Of a DNA stretch of 64,000 nt, positions 48,625-57,676 are shown piece by piece. The translations under genes and the position numbers were made by a program. The stretch lies in the NCBI RefSeq assembly GCF_037338445.1, contig NZ_CP147838.1, positions 1,054,001 through 1,118,000 of the forward strand, given 5' to 3'. The number at the start of each line of letters is the position of its first letter. Position 1 is the first letter of the stretch. Under the pieces are notes generated by a model, which saw nothing but the letters and a program-made list of their open reading frames with translations, made no database searches and was not told the DNA's origin. The DNA is from Salinibaculum sp. SYNS191. Lineage in GTDB: Archaea; Halobacteriota; Halobacteria; Halobacteriales; Haloarculaceae.

Positions 48625-49029
48625 GGTTGGTGTGCCCCGAACGCCAGGCTGCCGCTGGCAGTCGCTCCGTGGACGCAGGCCCGCGTCTCAGAACGCAGAG
48701 AAAGGCCCGCGCCAGAGTGACGCAATCGGTGCCGTCGGAGGCTACCACTATCTTGGCTCGTAGACAGTATCAGTATGCAGTCCGTGCCGAACGTTCGCGA
48801 GAACGGTTCAGAACCGTTCAAACCGGTGTACCTGGGCACCCGCACAGTGTCCACAGGAGTGATAAGTAGAGTCACAGAGACCGGGATTCCACCGACGGAA
48901 CACACCTGACAGGTGAACGTGTCGTTCGACAGTCGCTCTCGCTGCAGAAGCGCTCGTTGGACGGCCCTCAGGACAGTCGAAAACGTCTCGGGACCACGAC
49001 AGACCCAGCAGACGTCCGTCCAGACCAGG
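48625..49029. other. 405-bp region upstream of the vWA gene, with a palindrome
   Basis: No gene is supported. A near-perfect palindrome GAACGGTTC-A-GAACCGTTC covers 48801-48819, about 177 nt before the vWA start, and an overlapping GAACGTTCGCGAGAAC lies just upstream of it. These look like an operator for a dimeric regulator. GTGATAAGTAGAGTC near 48859 is the only AT-richer stretch. Open frames here have atypical composition. Confidence 0.45.
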
Positions 49030-49716
49030 CTACTCCTCCTCGTCGCCCTCCTCGTCTGCCTGTGCCGCCTCGAAGCTCTCGACGGCCAGCTCGTATGTCT
49101 CCCGGAGGTCCGCGATGGGCGTCTCGGTGGCGTCGACGCGCAGGTCGTCGTAGAACGGGTCGGCCTCGCGGTCCTCCGTGGTGGTGACCTTCAGCGCGGC
49201 GGACTGGACGCGCAGTTCCTCGCGCTTGTCGCCGCCCTCGGCGTGACCGGCCGCCAGCGCGTCGATGAGGCGAGCGGCCAGCGGGGCGTCGCGTCCGCTG
49301 TCGGCGTAGGCCTCGGCGGTGGCGTCGACGACCGACTCGCCGGTGAGGAGGTTGCCGGCGACGGTGAACGTCTCCGCCTCGCGGTGGCCGTACCAGTCCT
49401 TGCACTCGTCGCCGGAGAAGGCGAACGTGCCCTCGGCGTCGACGCCGTGGAGCTGTCGCATCGGGGCCTCCTCGTCGGCGTTGAGCAGCGCAGAGAGGGC
49501 GTCTTCGACGGCGAGTCCGTCGGCGAGGTACTCAACGCCGCGCTCGCCGAGTTCGACGTTGACAAAGGACTGCGTCGCGACCGCGCCGTGCTCGTTCGCG
49601 AACGGGCAGAGCGTCCCGACAGCGGCCAGCCTGGTCGTCACGGCGACGCCGTAGCGGGTCTGGGCCCGGCCGTCCTCGTCCTCGTACTCCTCGCGGACGC
49701 AGATGCTGAATGTCAC
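49030..49716 (-). CDS. DUF1028 family Ntn-hydrolase-like protein
   Basis: 228 residues from GTG 49716, giving Met-Thr-Phe-Ser-Ile; the family starts with this motif, and after Met removal Thr would be the N-terminal nucleophile. ThrGlnSerPheValAsn and GlyGluxGlyValGluTyrLeu-like turns, then GlyHisArgGluAlaGluThrPheThrValAlaGlyAsnLeuLeuThrGly, are DUF1028 features. The substrate is unknown in the family. An upstream ATG at 49743 would add nine residues and hide the Thr. Divergent from the MFS gene. Confidence 0.8.
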   Translation of the reverse strand: MTFSICVREEYEDEDGRAQTRYGVAVTTRLAAVGTLCPFANEHGAVATQSFVNVELGERGVEYLADGLAVEDALSALLNADEEAPMRQLHGVDAEGTFAFSGDECKDWYGHREAETFTVAGNLLTGESVVDATAEAYADSGRDAPLAARLIDALAAGHAEGGDKREELRVQSAALKVTTTEDREADPFYDDLRVDATETPIADLRETYELAVESFEAAQADEEGDEEE

Positions 49717-49907
49717 GCCCGTTGCGAGGGACGCCAGCACCAAAACTGGTAGGCCAGACGCGCCGGAGCCACGGCAGCGGGCGGGCGACCCTGGGCGGTC
49801 CCGGAAGGGCGGCAGTAGGGAGGGCTTACCGACCGCCTGGGAAGCGACGGCGAGACGGGCGGGACCGCTTCGATTGGTTCAAAGGGCCGGAGGGCCACGT
49901 CACAGCC

Positions 49908-51116
49908 GTGTCTCGTCGGGACCTGTTCGGCTCGCTGTGTGCGATGGTCTTCCTGGTGAACCTCGCTCGCGTGCTGTTCGCGCCGCTGGTCCAGCCGGCC
50001 GCCGCGGAGTTCGAGGTCTCGGCGGCCTCGCTGGGCGTCGTCACGAGCGCCGCGTGGCTCGGGAGCGCGGCACCGCGGCTGCCGACCGGCTACCTCCTGA
50101 CGCGGGTACCCCGACATCACGTCGTCGCGGCGACTGGCGCGTCCCTCGTCGCCAGTTCCCTGTTCACTGCGGTCGCCGGGTCGGTGGCGCACCTGGCCGT
50201 GGGCGCGTTCCTGATGGGGCTGGCCAGCGGGAGCTACTTCATCGCGGCGAACCCGCTGGTCAGCGAACTGTTCCCCGACCGGGTCGGCAGCGCCATCGGA
50301 ATCCACGGGATGTCCAGCCAGGTCGCGGCGGTCGCCGCGCCGCTTGCCGTCAGCGCCGTTTTGCTGGTCGGCGACTGGCGGCTGATGTTCTACGTCGTCG
50401 CCGCCGCGGCGGCCGCCGCGACGCTGGCGCTGGTCTGGGCGGCCCGCCGGACGACGCTCCCTGACGCGGGAACCGCCGACCGGAGCATCCTGGCGGCCGG
50501 CCGGGCGCAGTGGCCCATCATCCTCACCGGCATCGCCATCATCGGTGCGGCCGGGTTCCTCTGGAACGGCCTGTTCAACCTCTACGGCGACTACCTGGAG
50601 GTGGCGAAGAACATCGACCCGGGGACCGGACGGCTGTTGCTGTCGGCGATGTTCGCCGCGGGCGTGCCGGCTTTCTTCCTCACCGGCCGCCTCGCCGACC
50701 GGCTCCCGAACGTCCCGCTACTGCTGGGCATCGTCGGCTCGTTCGTGGCCTGCGTACTGGCGCTGACGGCCGTCGAGGGCATCCTGGCGGTCGCCGCGGT
50801 CAGTCTCGTCCTGGGCTACGTCATCCACTCGCTGTTCCCCGCCATCGACACCTACATGCTCTCGTCGCTGCCCGACCAGCACCGCGCGAGCGCCTACGCG
50901 CTGTTCTCGGCGTCGATGATGGTCGTCCAGGCGCTCGGCTCCGGGACTATCGGGACTGTCGTCGCCGGGGGGACGAGCTACGACGCCACTTTCCGGGTAC
51001 TCGCGCTGGTGGTTGGGGGCGTCGTCACCGCCCTCTTTGGCCTCTACCGGGCGGGCCGCCTCCCGAGCGGTGGCGTGCCGGGCGAGACGCCGACGCCGGC
51101 GGAATCGCTCGATTAG
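49908..51116 (+). CDS. Major facilitator superfamily transporter
   Basis: 402 residues from GTG 49908; the in-frame extension upstream to 49710 is Arg/Gly-rich and not conserved in style. Twelve hydrophobic helices in two halves with the cytoplasmic loop between helices 6 and 7 (about 180-200). Loop 2-3 holds ArgLeuProThrGlyTyrLeuLeuThrArgValPro, a variant of the MFS GxLaDrxGrr motif; the second half has GlyArgLeuAlaAspArgLeuPro. Substrate unknown. The stop overlaps the convergent thioredoxin stop. Confidence 0.85.
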   Translation: MSRRDLFGSLCAMVFLVNLARVLFAPLVQPAAAEFEVSAASLGVVTSAAWLGSAAPRLPTGYLLTRVPRHHVVAATGASLVASSLFTAVAGSVAHLAVGAFLMGLASGSYFIAANPLVSELFPDRVGSAIGIHGMSSQVAAVAAPLAVSAVLLVGDWRLMFYVVAAAAAAATLALVWAARRTTLPDAGTADRSILAAGRAQWPIILTGIAIIGAAGFLWNGLFNLYGDYLEVAKNIDPGTGRLLLSAMFAAGVPAFFLTGRLADRLPNVPLLLGIVGSFVACVLALTAVEGILAVAAVSLVLGYVIHSLFPAIDTYMLSSLPDQHRASAYALFSASMMVVQALGSGTIGTVVAGGTSYDATFRVLALVVGGVVTALFGLYRAGRLPSGGVPGETPTPAESLD

Positions 51117-51460
51117 GCGATGACAGACTCCAGCCACTCGACGAGGTCCTCGCCGCCGACGAACCCCTCCGCGCGGCGTCCGACCGGTTCGCCGTCGACG
51201 AAGGCCACGAGCAGGGGAACGCTCTGAACGTTGAACCGCTCGACGAGCGGCGGGTCGTCGCGGGGGTTGACGAGCGCGACAGCGACGTCGGTCGCCCGCG
51301 CGACGTTCCCGAGGACCGGTTCCATGCTGGCACAGATAGAACAGCCCTCGGTGTAGAACTCGACGAGGGCGTGGTCGTAGTTGTCGACGAAGGCGTCTAA
51401 ATCCGCTTCGCCGGAGAGGTGTGTCGGACGGACCGACTCGGGGTCGTCTGCTGTCGTCAT
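51113..51460 (-). CDS. Thioredoxin-family protein
   Basis: 115 residues, one thioredoxin fold. Active site PheTyrThrGluGlyCysSerIleCysAlaSer (Cys-x2-Cys with Ser-Ile instead of Gly-Pro), and cis-Pro in ValGlnSerValProLeuLeuValAlaPhe. The unusual dipeptide suggests a redox potential different from general thioredoxin. Cytoplasmic; no signal peptide. Convergent overlap of 4 bp with the MFS gene. Confidence 0.9.
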   Translation of the reverse strand: MTTADDPESVRPTHLSGEADLDAFVDNYDHALVEFYTEGCSICASMEPVLGNVARATDVAVALVNPRDDPPLVERFNVQSVPLLVAFVDGEPVGRRAEGFVGGEDLVEWLESVIA

Positions 51461-51556
51461 GTTGCGCGGTACGACCGGGGGAACCGTAAGCCTGCCGCGA
51501 CATCCGCGCCGCGGAAAGCGGCCCCCTTTTTATTGCCCGTGGACGAAGTGGCGGAC

Positions 51557-52174
51557 ATGTACGAGCGCATTCTGGTGCCGACCGACGGGAGCGACGGCAG
51601 CGCACACGTCGCGCTCCAGGCCATCGACCTGGCCGAGCAGTACGGGGCCGAGATTCACAGCCTCTACGTCGTCAGCGACGACCTCCTCTCGATTCTGGAA
51701 GGCGGGAACCACGACGCGCTGGAGCGGGAAGGCGAACGTGCCGTCAGGAAGGTACAGTCAATCGCGGAGGCCCACGGCGTCGACGCGGTGACCGAACTCC
51801 GCGAGGGCGACCCGGCCGACACCATCCTCGACTACGCCACGGAAATCGACGCCGACCTCGTCGTCGCCGGCACCCACGGCCGCTCGGGCGTCCAGCGCCG
51901 CATCATCGGCAGCGTCGCCGAACGGCTGGTTCGCCACTCCGACTGTCCCGTGATGACGGTCCGCCTCCCGGAGACGGACGTGACCGTCGAGAACGCCGAC
52001 CACGCGGAGGACCTGGCGACGAAGGCGCTCGTCGACGACGGCTACGAGGCCGCCGTGACGGGCGTCGACCGACAGTTGAGCGTCTGGGTCATCGAGGCCG
52101 AGACCGACGACCACTCCCTGGTCGTCTACGTCGACCCGGTGACCCAGCGCACGAGCGTCGTCGAACGGTCCTGA
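51557..52174 (+). CDS. Universal stress protein with C-terminal extension
   Basis: 205 residues from ATG 51557. The UspA domain (about 1-140) opens IleLeuValProThrAspGlySerAspGlySer and has the ATP loop GlyThrHisGlyArgSerGlyValGlnArgArgIleIleGlySerValAla. About 65 further residues (AlaThrLysAlaLeuValAspAspGlyTyrGluAlaAlaVal... ValValTyrValAspProValThrGlnArgThr) form an alpha/beta module I do not recognise. TTTTTATTG near 51528-51536 is a well-placed TATA box. Confidence 0.85.
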   Translation: MYERILVPTDGSDGSAHVALQAIDLAEQYGAEIHSLYVVSDDLLSILEGGNHDALEREGERAVRKVQSIAEAHGVDAVTELREGDPADTILDYATEIDADLVVAGTHGRSGVQRRIIGSVAERLVRHSDCPVMTVRLPETDVTVENADHAEDLATKALVDDGYEAAVTGVDRQLSVWVIEAETDDHSLVVYVDPVTQRTSVVERS

Positions 52175-52245
52175 CCGCCCCGACCCGCCGCGGGGGTACT
52201 CTGTTAGGTGCGGTCTTTGTATGACACCGCCGCCTCTGTCCAGCT

Positions 52246-53208
52246 ATGAGTCAATGGACTGCCGCCGACATCCCCGACTGCGGCGAGAAGACGTTCGTCG
52301 TGACCGGCGCGAACAGCGGCCTCGGCTACGAGGCGACGAAGGCACTGACCCGGAAGGGCGCACGCGTCGTGATGGCCTGCCGGAGCATAGACCGCGGCCT
52401 CACGGCCGCCTACGACGTCCGCGACGAACTCCCCGACGGCACCGGCGGGAGCCTCCACGTCCGGCGCTGTGACCTCGCCTCGCTGTCCTCTATCGAGTCC
52501 TTCGCCGAGGGCGTCCGCGAGGACTTCGACGAACTGCACGTCCTCTGTAACAACGCCGGCGTGATGGCGATTCCCCGCAAGGAGACCGAGGACGGCTTCG
52601 AGATGCAACTGGGCGTGAACCACCTCGGCCACTTCGCGCTGACGGGGCACCTGCTTGACCTCCTGGTGGAGACGCCCGGCGAGACCCGCGTCGTCACCCA
52701 CTCCAGCGGCGCACACACCGCCGGGAGCATCGACTTCGACGACCTGATGCGCGAACAGTCCTACAGCAAGTGGGAGGCCTACGGCCAGAGCAAACTGGCG
52801 AACCTCCTGTTCGCGTACGAACTCCAGCGGAAACTCGACGCCGCGGGCGTCACCGACACGAAAAGCGTCGCCTGCCACCCCGGCTGGGCCGCCACGAACC
52901 TCCAGTACCGCGGCCCCGAGGAGATGGGGTCGCGGGTCCGCTACGGGATGATGAAAGTCGCCAACGCCGTCGTTGCACAGTCCGCGGCCCAGGGCGCGCT
53001 GCCGCTCCTGTACGCGGCCACTGCACCGGACGTCGAAGGCGGCGCGTACTACGGTCCCGGCGGCTTCCAGAACATGCGCGGCCACCCCGAGCGCCAGGAG
53101 TCCAGCGCGGCCTCCCGCGACGAGGACGTCGCCGCACGGCTCTGGGACGTCTCCGAGGACCTGACCGGCGTCAGCTACGACGTCACGGCACTGGCACCGC
53201 CGGCCTGA
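52246..53208 (+). CDS. Short-chain dehydrogenase/reductase (retinol dehydrogenase-like)
   Basis: 320 residues. Nucleotide loop ValThrGlyAlaAsnSerGlyLeuGlyTyrGlu (T-G-x3-G-x-G), then AspLeuAlaSerLeuSerSer, AsnAsnAlaGlyValMet, and the catalytic Ser (HisSerSerGlyAlaHis) and TyrGlyGlnSerLysLeuAla (Y-x3-K). This combination is typical of the WWOX/retinol-dehydrogenase-like branch, which uses NADP(H) with lipid-like alcohols or ketones; substrate unknown. Confidence 0.9.
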   Translation: MSQWTAADIPDCGEKTFVVTGANSGLGYEATKALTRKGARVVMACRSIDRGLTAAYDVRDELPDGTGGSLHVRRCDLASLSSIESFAEGVREDFDELHVLCNNAGVMAIPRKETEDGFEMQLGVNHLGHFALTGHLLDLLVETPGETRVVTHSSGAHTAGSIDFDDLMREQSYSKWEAYGQSKLANLLFAYELQRKLDAAGVTDTKSVACHPGWAATNLQYRGPEEMGSRVRYGMMKVANAVVAQSAAQGALPLLYAATAPDVEGGAYYGPGGFQNMRGHPERQESSAASRDEDVAARLWDVSEDLTGVSYDVTALAPPA

Positions 53209-53214
53209 GCGCGC

Positions 53215-53991
53215 TCACTCGACGTGCGGGGCGGGCATGAGGTGCTCGATGGGCTGTTCGGCCAGCCAGTCACAGAGCTGTACGAGCTGGTCGCTGGCAG
53301 CCTCGAAGAGCTGTTGACCTTTCTCCGGCGTGGCGTCGGTCTGGTCGCCCAGCACGCCGTTGTCGGTGTTGTCGATGGCGTCGAAGAAGGTGCGCGCGCC
53401 GTGTCGCCGCGCGCCGGCGTGGCTCTGCCAGTCGACCAGACCCTCGTCGCGGGCCCACTCCAGGCGGTCCTCGTGGACCAGGTCGCTGGCGATGTGCTGT
53501 ATCATCGCCGTCTCCTTCGGGCCGCCGTGGGGGCCGTTCGACTCGAAGAGGTCGTCCACGAGGTTCGGGATGGATTCGTCCCACATCCACTCGATGGCGT
53601 AGGCCGTCTCCGACTCGTGGAGCCGCCGGCCCACCTCCCGGAGGTGTTCGACGTTGCCGCCGTGGGCGTTGACGTAGACGATGCGGTCGATGCCGTGGTA
53701 GGCGAGGTTCTCCGAGAAGCTCTCGACGTAGTCACGGAAGACGGGCGCGTCGACCCACATCGTGCCGTGGAACTGCCGGTGGTGGGGACTGACGCCGACG
53801 TTGACGGTGGGCGTACAGAGGTAGCCCGTGCGGTCGGCGGCCGCGCGGGCCAGCGCCTCGGCAATCATGTGGTCGGTACCCTCCGGCAGGTGGGGACCGT
53901 GCTGTTCGGTCGAACCGAGCGGGACGATAGCGAGCGACTCCTCCGCGAAGTAGGACCCGAGGTCGGGCCACGCCTCGTCGGCGAGATACAT
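53215..53991 (-). CDS. Creatininase-family amidohydrolase (ArfB-like)
   Basis: 258 residues from ATG 53991 (an upstream TTG at 54018 is less likely). ValProLeuGlySerThrGluGlnHisGlyProHisLeuProGluGlyThrAspHis carries Glu, His and Asp metal ligands; AsnAlaHisGlyGlyAsn and HisGlyGlyProLysGlu follow. In archaea this family includes ArfB, the deformylase of riboflavin/F420 precursor synthesis; the match is at family level. Convergent with the SDR gene, 6 bp apart. Confidence 0.8.
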   Translation of the reverse strand: MYLADEAWPDLGSYFAEESLAIVPLGSTEQHGPHLPEGTDHMIAEALARAAADRTGYLCTPTVNVGVSPHHRQFHGTMWVDAPVFRDYVESFSENLAYHGIDRIVYVNAHGGNVEHLREVGRRLHESETAYAIEWMWDESIPNLVDDLFESNGPHGGPKETAMIQHIASDLVHEDRLEWARDEGLVDWQSHAGARRHGARTFFDAIDNTDNGVLGDQTDATPEKGQQLFEAASDQLVQLCDWLAEQPIEHLMPAPHVE

Positions 53992-54091
53992 GGCCGGGTG
54001 AACGGACGCCACGGGCAAAACCGTTCGCTTCGCGGCCTCACAAAGTGCATCACCAGACAGCCTTAGGCTCGCGCGGCCCCACTAGAGCGGC

Positions 54092-55195
54092 ATGATACGA
54101 AGCGCCACCGCTGCCACCGCTGGTGCCCTCCTGGCACTCGTCGCCGTCGCCAGCGGCCGGGCGAGCGCACACGTCGACTACGTCACCGACCCCGGGCCGC
54201 CGGGGTCGCCGGCCGACCTGTTTCGCGCCGTCCTGACCACCCCGGAGAGCGTGCTGCTGCTCGCCGGTGGCTTTCTCGCCCTCGTCGCCGTCGTCGCGGC
54301 CTATGTCCGCTTTGCCAGCGCCGTTCCGGACATCGACGTCGCGCGGGCGACCCTGCGCTCCTACCGGCCGTACCTCCCCTGGATGCTGCGGCTCTCGGTC
54401 GGCCTGCCGCTGGTGGGTGCCGGGTTCGCCGGCTACCTGTTCACGCCGAGCGTCCCCGCCGACGCGCGCCTGCTGCAGGTCGGCATCGGGTTCCTGCTGC
54501 TGTTCGGGCTCGCGACGCGGGTCGTCGCCGCAATCGGCCTGCTCACGTACGTGTACGCCCTCGTGACCGCCGGCGCGCCGATGCTGCTCGCCAGCGAGTA
54601 CGTCGCCGGCTTCGTCGGCATCCTGCTCGTCGGGCCCGGCCAGCCGAGCGCCGACGTACTCCTGCGCCGCCTGGTCGTCACCGACGGCACCATCGCCAGC
54701 CGGTTCCGCGGAGTGACCACCCCGGGCGAGGTGCTCGGCCGTCTCGGACTCGGGCCGGCAGTCGCGCCGGTGCCAGTCCGGGTGTTCCTCGGCCTGAACT
54801 TCCTCTATCTCGGCGTCGTCCAGAAGCTCCTCGAACCCCAGCAGGCACTCGCCGTCGTCGACAGATACGACCTGACGGCCGTCGTCCCCGTCCAGCCGGA
54901 GCTGTGGGTCGTCGGGGCCGGTCTCACGGAAGCGCTCGTCGGCGTCGCGCTCATTCTGGGTGCGTTCACCCGCGGGACCGCCGCCCTCGGCTTCCTCATC
55001 CTCACGTCGACGCTTTTCGGCCTGCCGGACGACCCCGTGCTGGCACACGTCACGCTCTTCGGCCTCACCTCCGTCCTGCTGGTGACCGGTGCCGGCCGGC
55101 CCTCGCTCGACGGGACCGTCCTCCCGAGCCTCCGCCGTCGCTTCGACCCCGGCGCGGACCAGCCTTCGGGGACCACCGTCGACCGGCCGCTGTGA
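54092..55195 (+). CDS. DoxX-family membrane protein
   Basis: 367 residues with about nine hydrophobic helices. A signal-like N-terminus (AlaThrAlaAlaThrAlaGlyAla...GlyArgAlaSerAlaHis) precedes a membrane core. The last third (about 225-340: PheLeuGlyLeuAsnPheLeuTyrLeuGlyValValGlnLysLeu; GlyAlaGlyLeuThrGluAlaLeuValGlyValAlaLeu) matches DoxX. DoxX relatives are linked to thiosulfate:quinone oxidoreductase or redox stress; role here unknown. Polar C-terminal tail. Confidence 0.75.
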   Translation: MIRSATAATAGALLALVAVASGRASAHVDYVTDPGPPGSPADLFRAVLTTPESVLLLAGGFLALVAVVAAYVRFASAVPDIDVARATLRSYRPYLPWMLRLSVGLPLVGAGFAGYLFTPSVPADARLLQVGIGFLLLFGLATRVVAAIGLLTYVYALVTAGAPMLLASEYVAGFVGILLVGPGQPSADVLLRRLVVTDGTIASRFRGVTTPGEVLGRLGLGPAVAPVPVRVFLGLNFLYLGVVQKLLEPQQALAVVDRYDLTAVVPVQPELWVVGAGLTEALVGVALILGAFTRGTAALGFLILTSTLFGLPDDPVLAHVTLFGLTSVLLVTGAGRPSLDGTVLPSLRRRFDPGADQPSGTTVDRPL

Positions 55196-55218
55196 CCGCA
55201 GCCCGGCACCGCGGAATC

Positions 55219-55329
55219 GGGCCGAGACAGTAATTTACAGAAGTGAAATCGATTAAATTTGGCTCCAGAAGCGCTCAGGACCCAATACAGCCGCCACACA
55301 CGTGCGAGAGGTTCAAGTCCGTTCGGCCC
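55219..55329 (+). other. tRNA-like fragment upstream of FAD enzyme gene
   Basis: GGGCCGA (55219-55225) and TCGGCCC (55323-55329) are perfectly complementary over seven bases, and GAGAGGTTCAAGTCC (about 55305-55319) resembles a tRNA T arm. The D arm, T8 and anticodon stem are not recognisable, and the T stem has a mismatch. Best read as a decayed tRNA piece or attachment-site scar rather than a working tRNA. Confidence 0.3.
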
Positions 55330-55340
55330 CTCTATATTGT

Positions 55341-57143
55341 ATGGACAATTCGCCCCGAAGAGCCGACGCTGAGTCCCCGCAGTCACTCGATTACGAGACA
55401 ATCGAGGTCGAAACGCTGGTCGTCGGCGCGGGTGCCGCCGGCGCTCGCGCGGCCATCGAGATGGTCGAGTCCGGCGTCGACCCCGAGGACGTACTCGTCA
55501 TCGGCAAGCGGGGCCACGGCGACGCCCACACGACGTGGGCACGCGGCGGCATCAACGGCGCACTCGGCACGCGGGACCCCGAGGACGACTGGACGATTCA
55601 CGCCGCGGACACCCTGAAAGAGGGACACTTCGTCAACGACCCCGGGAAGGTGGAGGCCGTCGCCCGCGCGATGCCCGCGCTCCTGCGCGAACTCGACGAC
55701 TGGGGGATGGCCTTCTCCCGGACCGACGACGGCGACATCGACCAGCGGTACTTCGGTGCCCAGTCGTTCCGCCGGACGGCCTTCGCCGGGGACCACACCG
55801 GCGAATCGCTGCTCGACACCCTCGTCGCACGCGCGCGAGAACTTGACATCCCCTACCGCGAGAACGTCTTCGTCAGCAAACTGCTGACCGGGGACGGCCG
55901 CATCCTCGGCGCGGCGGGCTACGACACGGACACCGGCGAGTTCGTGCTGTTCGACGCCGACGTCGTGATTCTCGCCGCCGGCGGCTACACGAGCCTCTAC
56001 AGGCGACACTCCTCGCGCGACGACGAGAACACCGGCGACGGCCCCGCGCTCGCCGCGCTGGCCGGCGCGACCCTGCAGGACATGGAATTCGTCCAGTTCC
56101 ACCCGACGGGGATGGTCGGTGGCCGCTACGGCGAGGAGTGGGACGGCCGACTCGTCACCGAGGCCGTCCGCGGCGAAGGTGGGCGGCTGTTCAACGCCGA
56201 CGGGGAGCGGTTCATGCGGCGGTACGCGCCCGACCAGATGGAACTCGCCGCCCGCGACGTGGTCGCCCGCGCCATCGCCAGCGAAGTCGAGGCCGGCCGC
56301 GGGACGGACGACGGCGGCGTCTACCTGGACATCTCCCACCGCGAGCGCGCGTTCATCGAGGAGCGTCTGCCCCGGATGGACGAACGATTCGCCGACCTGG
56401 GCGTCGACATGGCCGAGGAACCGGTCGTGGTCGCACCGACCGCCCACTACGGGATGGGGGGCGTCGTCGTCGACGACAGCGGCCAGACCGACGTCGAGGG
56501 CCTCTACGCCATCGGCGAGACGATGGCCGGCGTCCACGGCGCGAACCGCCTCGGCGGGAACTCGCTGGCGGAGACCATCGCGTTCGGGGCGATAACGGGC
56601 AACGCCGTCGCCGCGCGACGCGGCGAGACGCGCGGGCACCGCGGCGACGAGGGCCTGCTCCACAGCCGCGCCACCCAGCACTTCGCCGACCTCGCGCGGC
56701 TCACCGACGCCGACGGCAGTCACGACCCCGAAGACCTGCTCGACGACCTCCGGGACCTCCTCTGGGACGCTGCGGGGATTCGCCGCGACGGTGCGGGTAT
56801 CGAGGCCGGGCTGGACGCACTGGAGCGAGTGGCCGGGCGCGCCAGCGACCTCGCGGTCGGCGACCGCACGAGCGACAGCTTCGAGTTCGCGCTCGACCTG
56901 GGGTTCGCGCTGGTCGTCGCCGAGAGTATCCTCCGCAGCGCCCGCGAGCGGACCGAGTCACGCGGCGCGCACTACCGGACGGACTACCCGGACCGCGACG
57001 CCTCCTGGCAGCAGAACATCCGCGTCACGCACGACAGCATCGGCGCGATGCACCTGACGACCCACGCCGTCGGGACGCCGAGCCCGGCCGTCCAGCGGGC
57101 GCTCGACGCCGACTACCAGCTGGACTACCACCAGCTAGAGTAG
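55341..57143 (+). CDS. FAD-dependent fumarate reductase / L-aspartate oxidase-like flavoprotein
   Basis: 600 residues from ATG 55341. FAD-binding ValValGlyAlaGlyAlaAlaGlyAlaArgAla (G-x-G-x2-G), AlaArgGlyGlyIleAsnGly, and the active-site GluPheValGlnPheHisProThrGly with ArgGlyGluGlyGlyArgLeuPhe, ThrAlaHisTyrGlyMetGlyGlyVal and GlyAsnSerLeuAlaGlu place it in the SdhA/FrdA/NadB family. No iron-sulfur or membrane-anchor subunit genes are adjacent, which favours a soluble oxidase or reductase such as NadB over succinate dehydrogenase. A missing quinolinate synthase neighbour leaves it unproven. Confidence 0.8.
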   Translation: MDNSPRRADAESPQSLDYETIEVETLVVGAGAAGARAAIEMVESGVDPEDVLVIGKRGHGDAHTTWARGGINGALGTRDPEDDWTIHAADTLKEGHFVNDPGKVEAVARAMPALLRELDDWGMAFSRTDDGDIDQRYFGAQSFRRTAFAGDHTGESLLDTLVARARELDIPYRENVFVSKLLTGDGRILGAAGYDTDTGEFVLFDADVVILAAGGYTSLYRRHSSRDDENTGDGPALAALAGATLQDMEFVQFHPTGMVGGRYGEEWDGRLVTEAVRGEGGRLFNADGERFMRRYAPDQMELAARDVVARAIASEVEAGRGTDDGGVYLDISHRERAFIEERLPRMDERFADLGVDMAEEPVVVAPTAHYGMGGVVVDDSGQTDVEGLYAIGETMAGVHGANRLGGNSLAETIAFGAITGNAVAARRGETRGHRGDEGLLHSRATQHFADLARLTDADGSHDPEDLLDDLRDLLWDAAGIRRDGAGIEAGLDALERVAGRASDLAVGDRTSDSFEFALDLGFALVVAESILRSARERTESRGAHYRTDYPDRDASWQQNIRVTHDSIGAMHLTTHAVGTPSPAVQRALDADYQLDYHQLE

Positions 57144-57512
57144 TCAGGCGTCGTGAGCGTGGGCTTCGAGCGTCGACAGCTCGATTCGCTCCAGCGCCTC
57201 CTCGGCGGTCGCCTCCAGCACCACCGGCGGGGCGACGCCCTGTGCCTCGGCCTCCAGCCAGCGGTCGAGACAGAGACACCAGCGGTCGCCCGATTCCAGG
57301 CCGGGGAAGTCCAGTTCCGGGCGCGGGGTCACGAGGTCGTTGCCGCGCGCTTTGCTGAACTGGAGGAACTCCTCGGTGACGACGGCACAGAGTTCGTGGC
57401 GGCCGGCGTCGCCGGGAACGTGCCGGCAGCAGCCGTCGCGGAGGTACCCCGTCGTCGGGTCGGTACTGCAGGGTTCGAGTTCGGTGCCGAGGACGTTCCG
57501 GTCGTCGCTCAT
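57144..57512 (-). CDS. DUF2237 family protein
   Basis: 122 residues from ATG 57512. AsnValLeuGlyThrGluLeuGluProCysSerThrAspProThrThrGlyTyrLeuArgAspGlyCysCys, then GlyArgHisGluLeuCysAlaValValThr and GlyAspArgTrpCysLeuCysLeuAspArgTrp, the conserved core of DUF2237. The Cys clusters may bind metal. Function unknown. Convergent and adjacent (0 bp) to the flavoprotein gene. Confidence 0.88.
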   Translation of the reverse strand: MSDDRNVLGTELEPCSTDPTTGYLRDGCCRHVPGDAGRHELCAVVTEEFLQFSKARGNDLVTPRPELDFPGLESGDRWCLCLDRWLEAEAQGVAPPVVLEATAEEALERIELSTLEAHAHDA

Positions 57513-57676
57513 ACCCCGCCTTGGGACGGGACCGGCTAAGGGGTTTGGACGCCGATTCGCAGGGGTGAACACGCGTGGAAATAGCACCCGCGAGTTTCCA
57601 CATGATTTAACATAATTCATGATTGTTACCCGCAGAAATTTAAAGTCCATCCAGTACGCAGGACTCGACAGAACCA

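Noticed and set aside
55219..55329. Functional intron-containing tRNA
   Set aside because: No D arm, no anticodon stem and a mismatched T stem; only acceptor-like and T-arm-like pieces remain.
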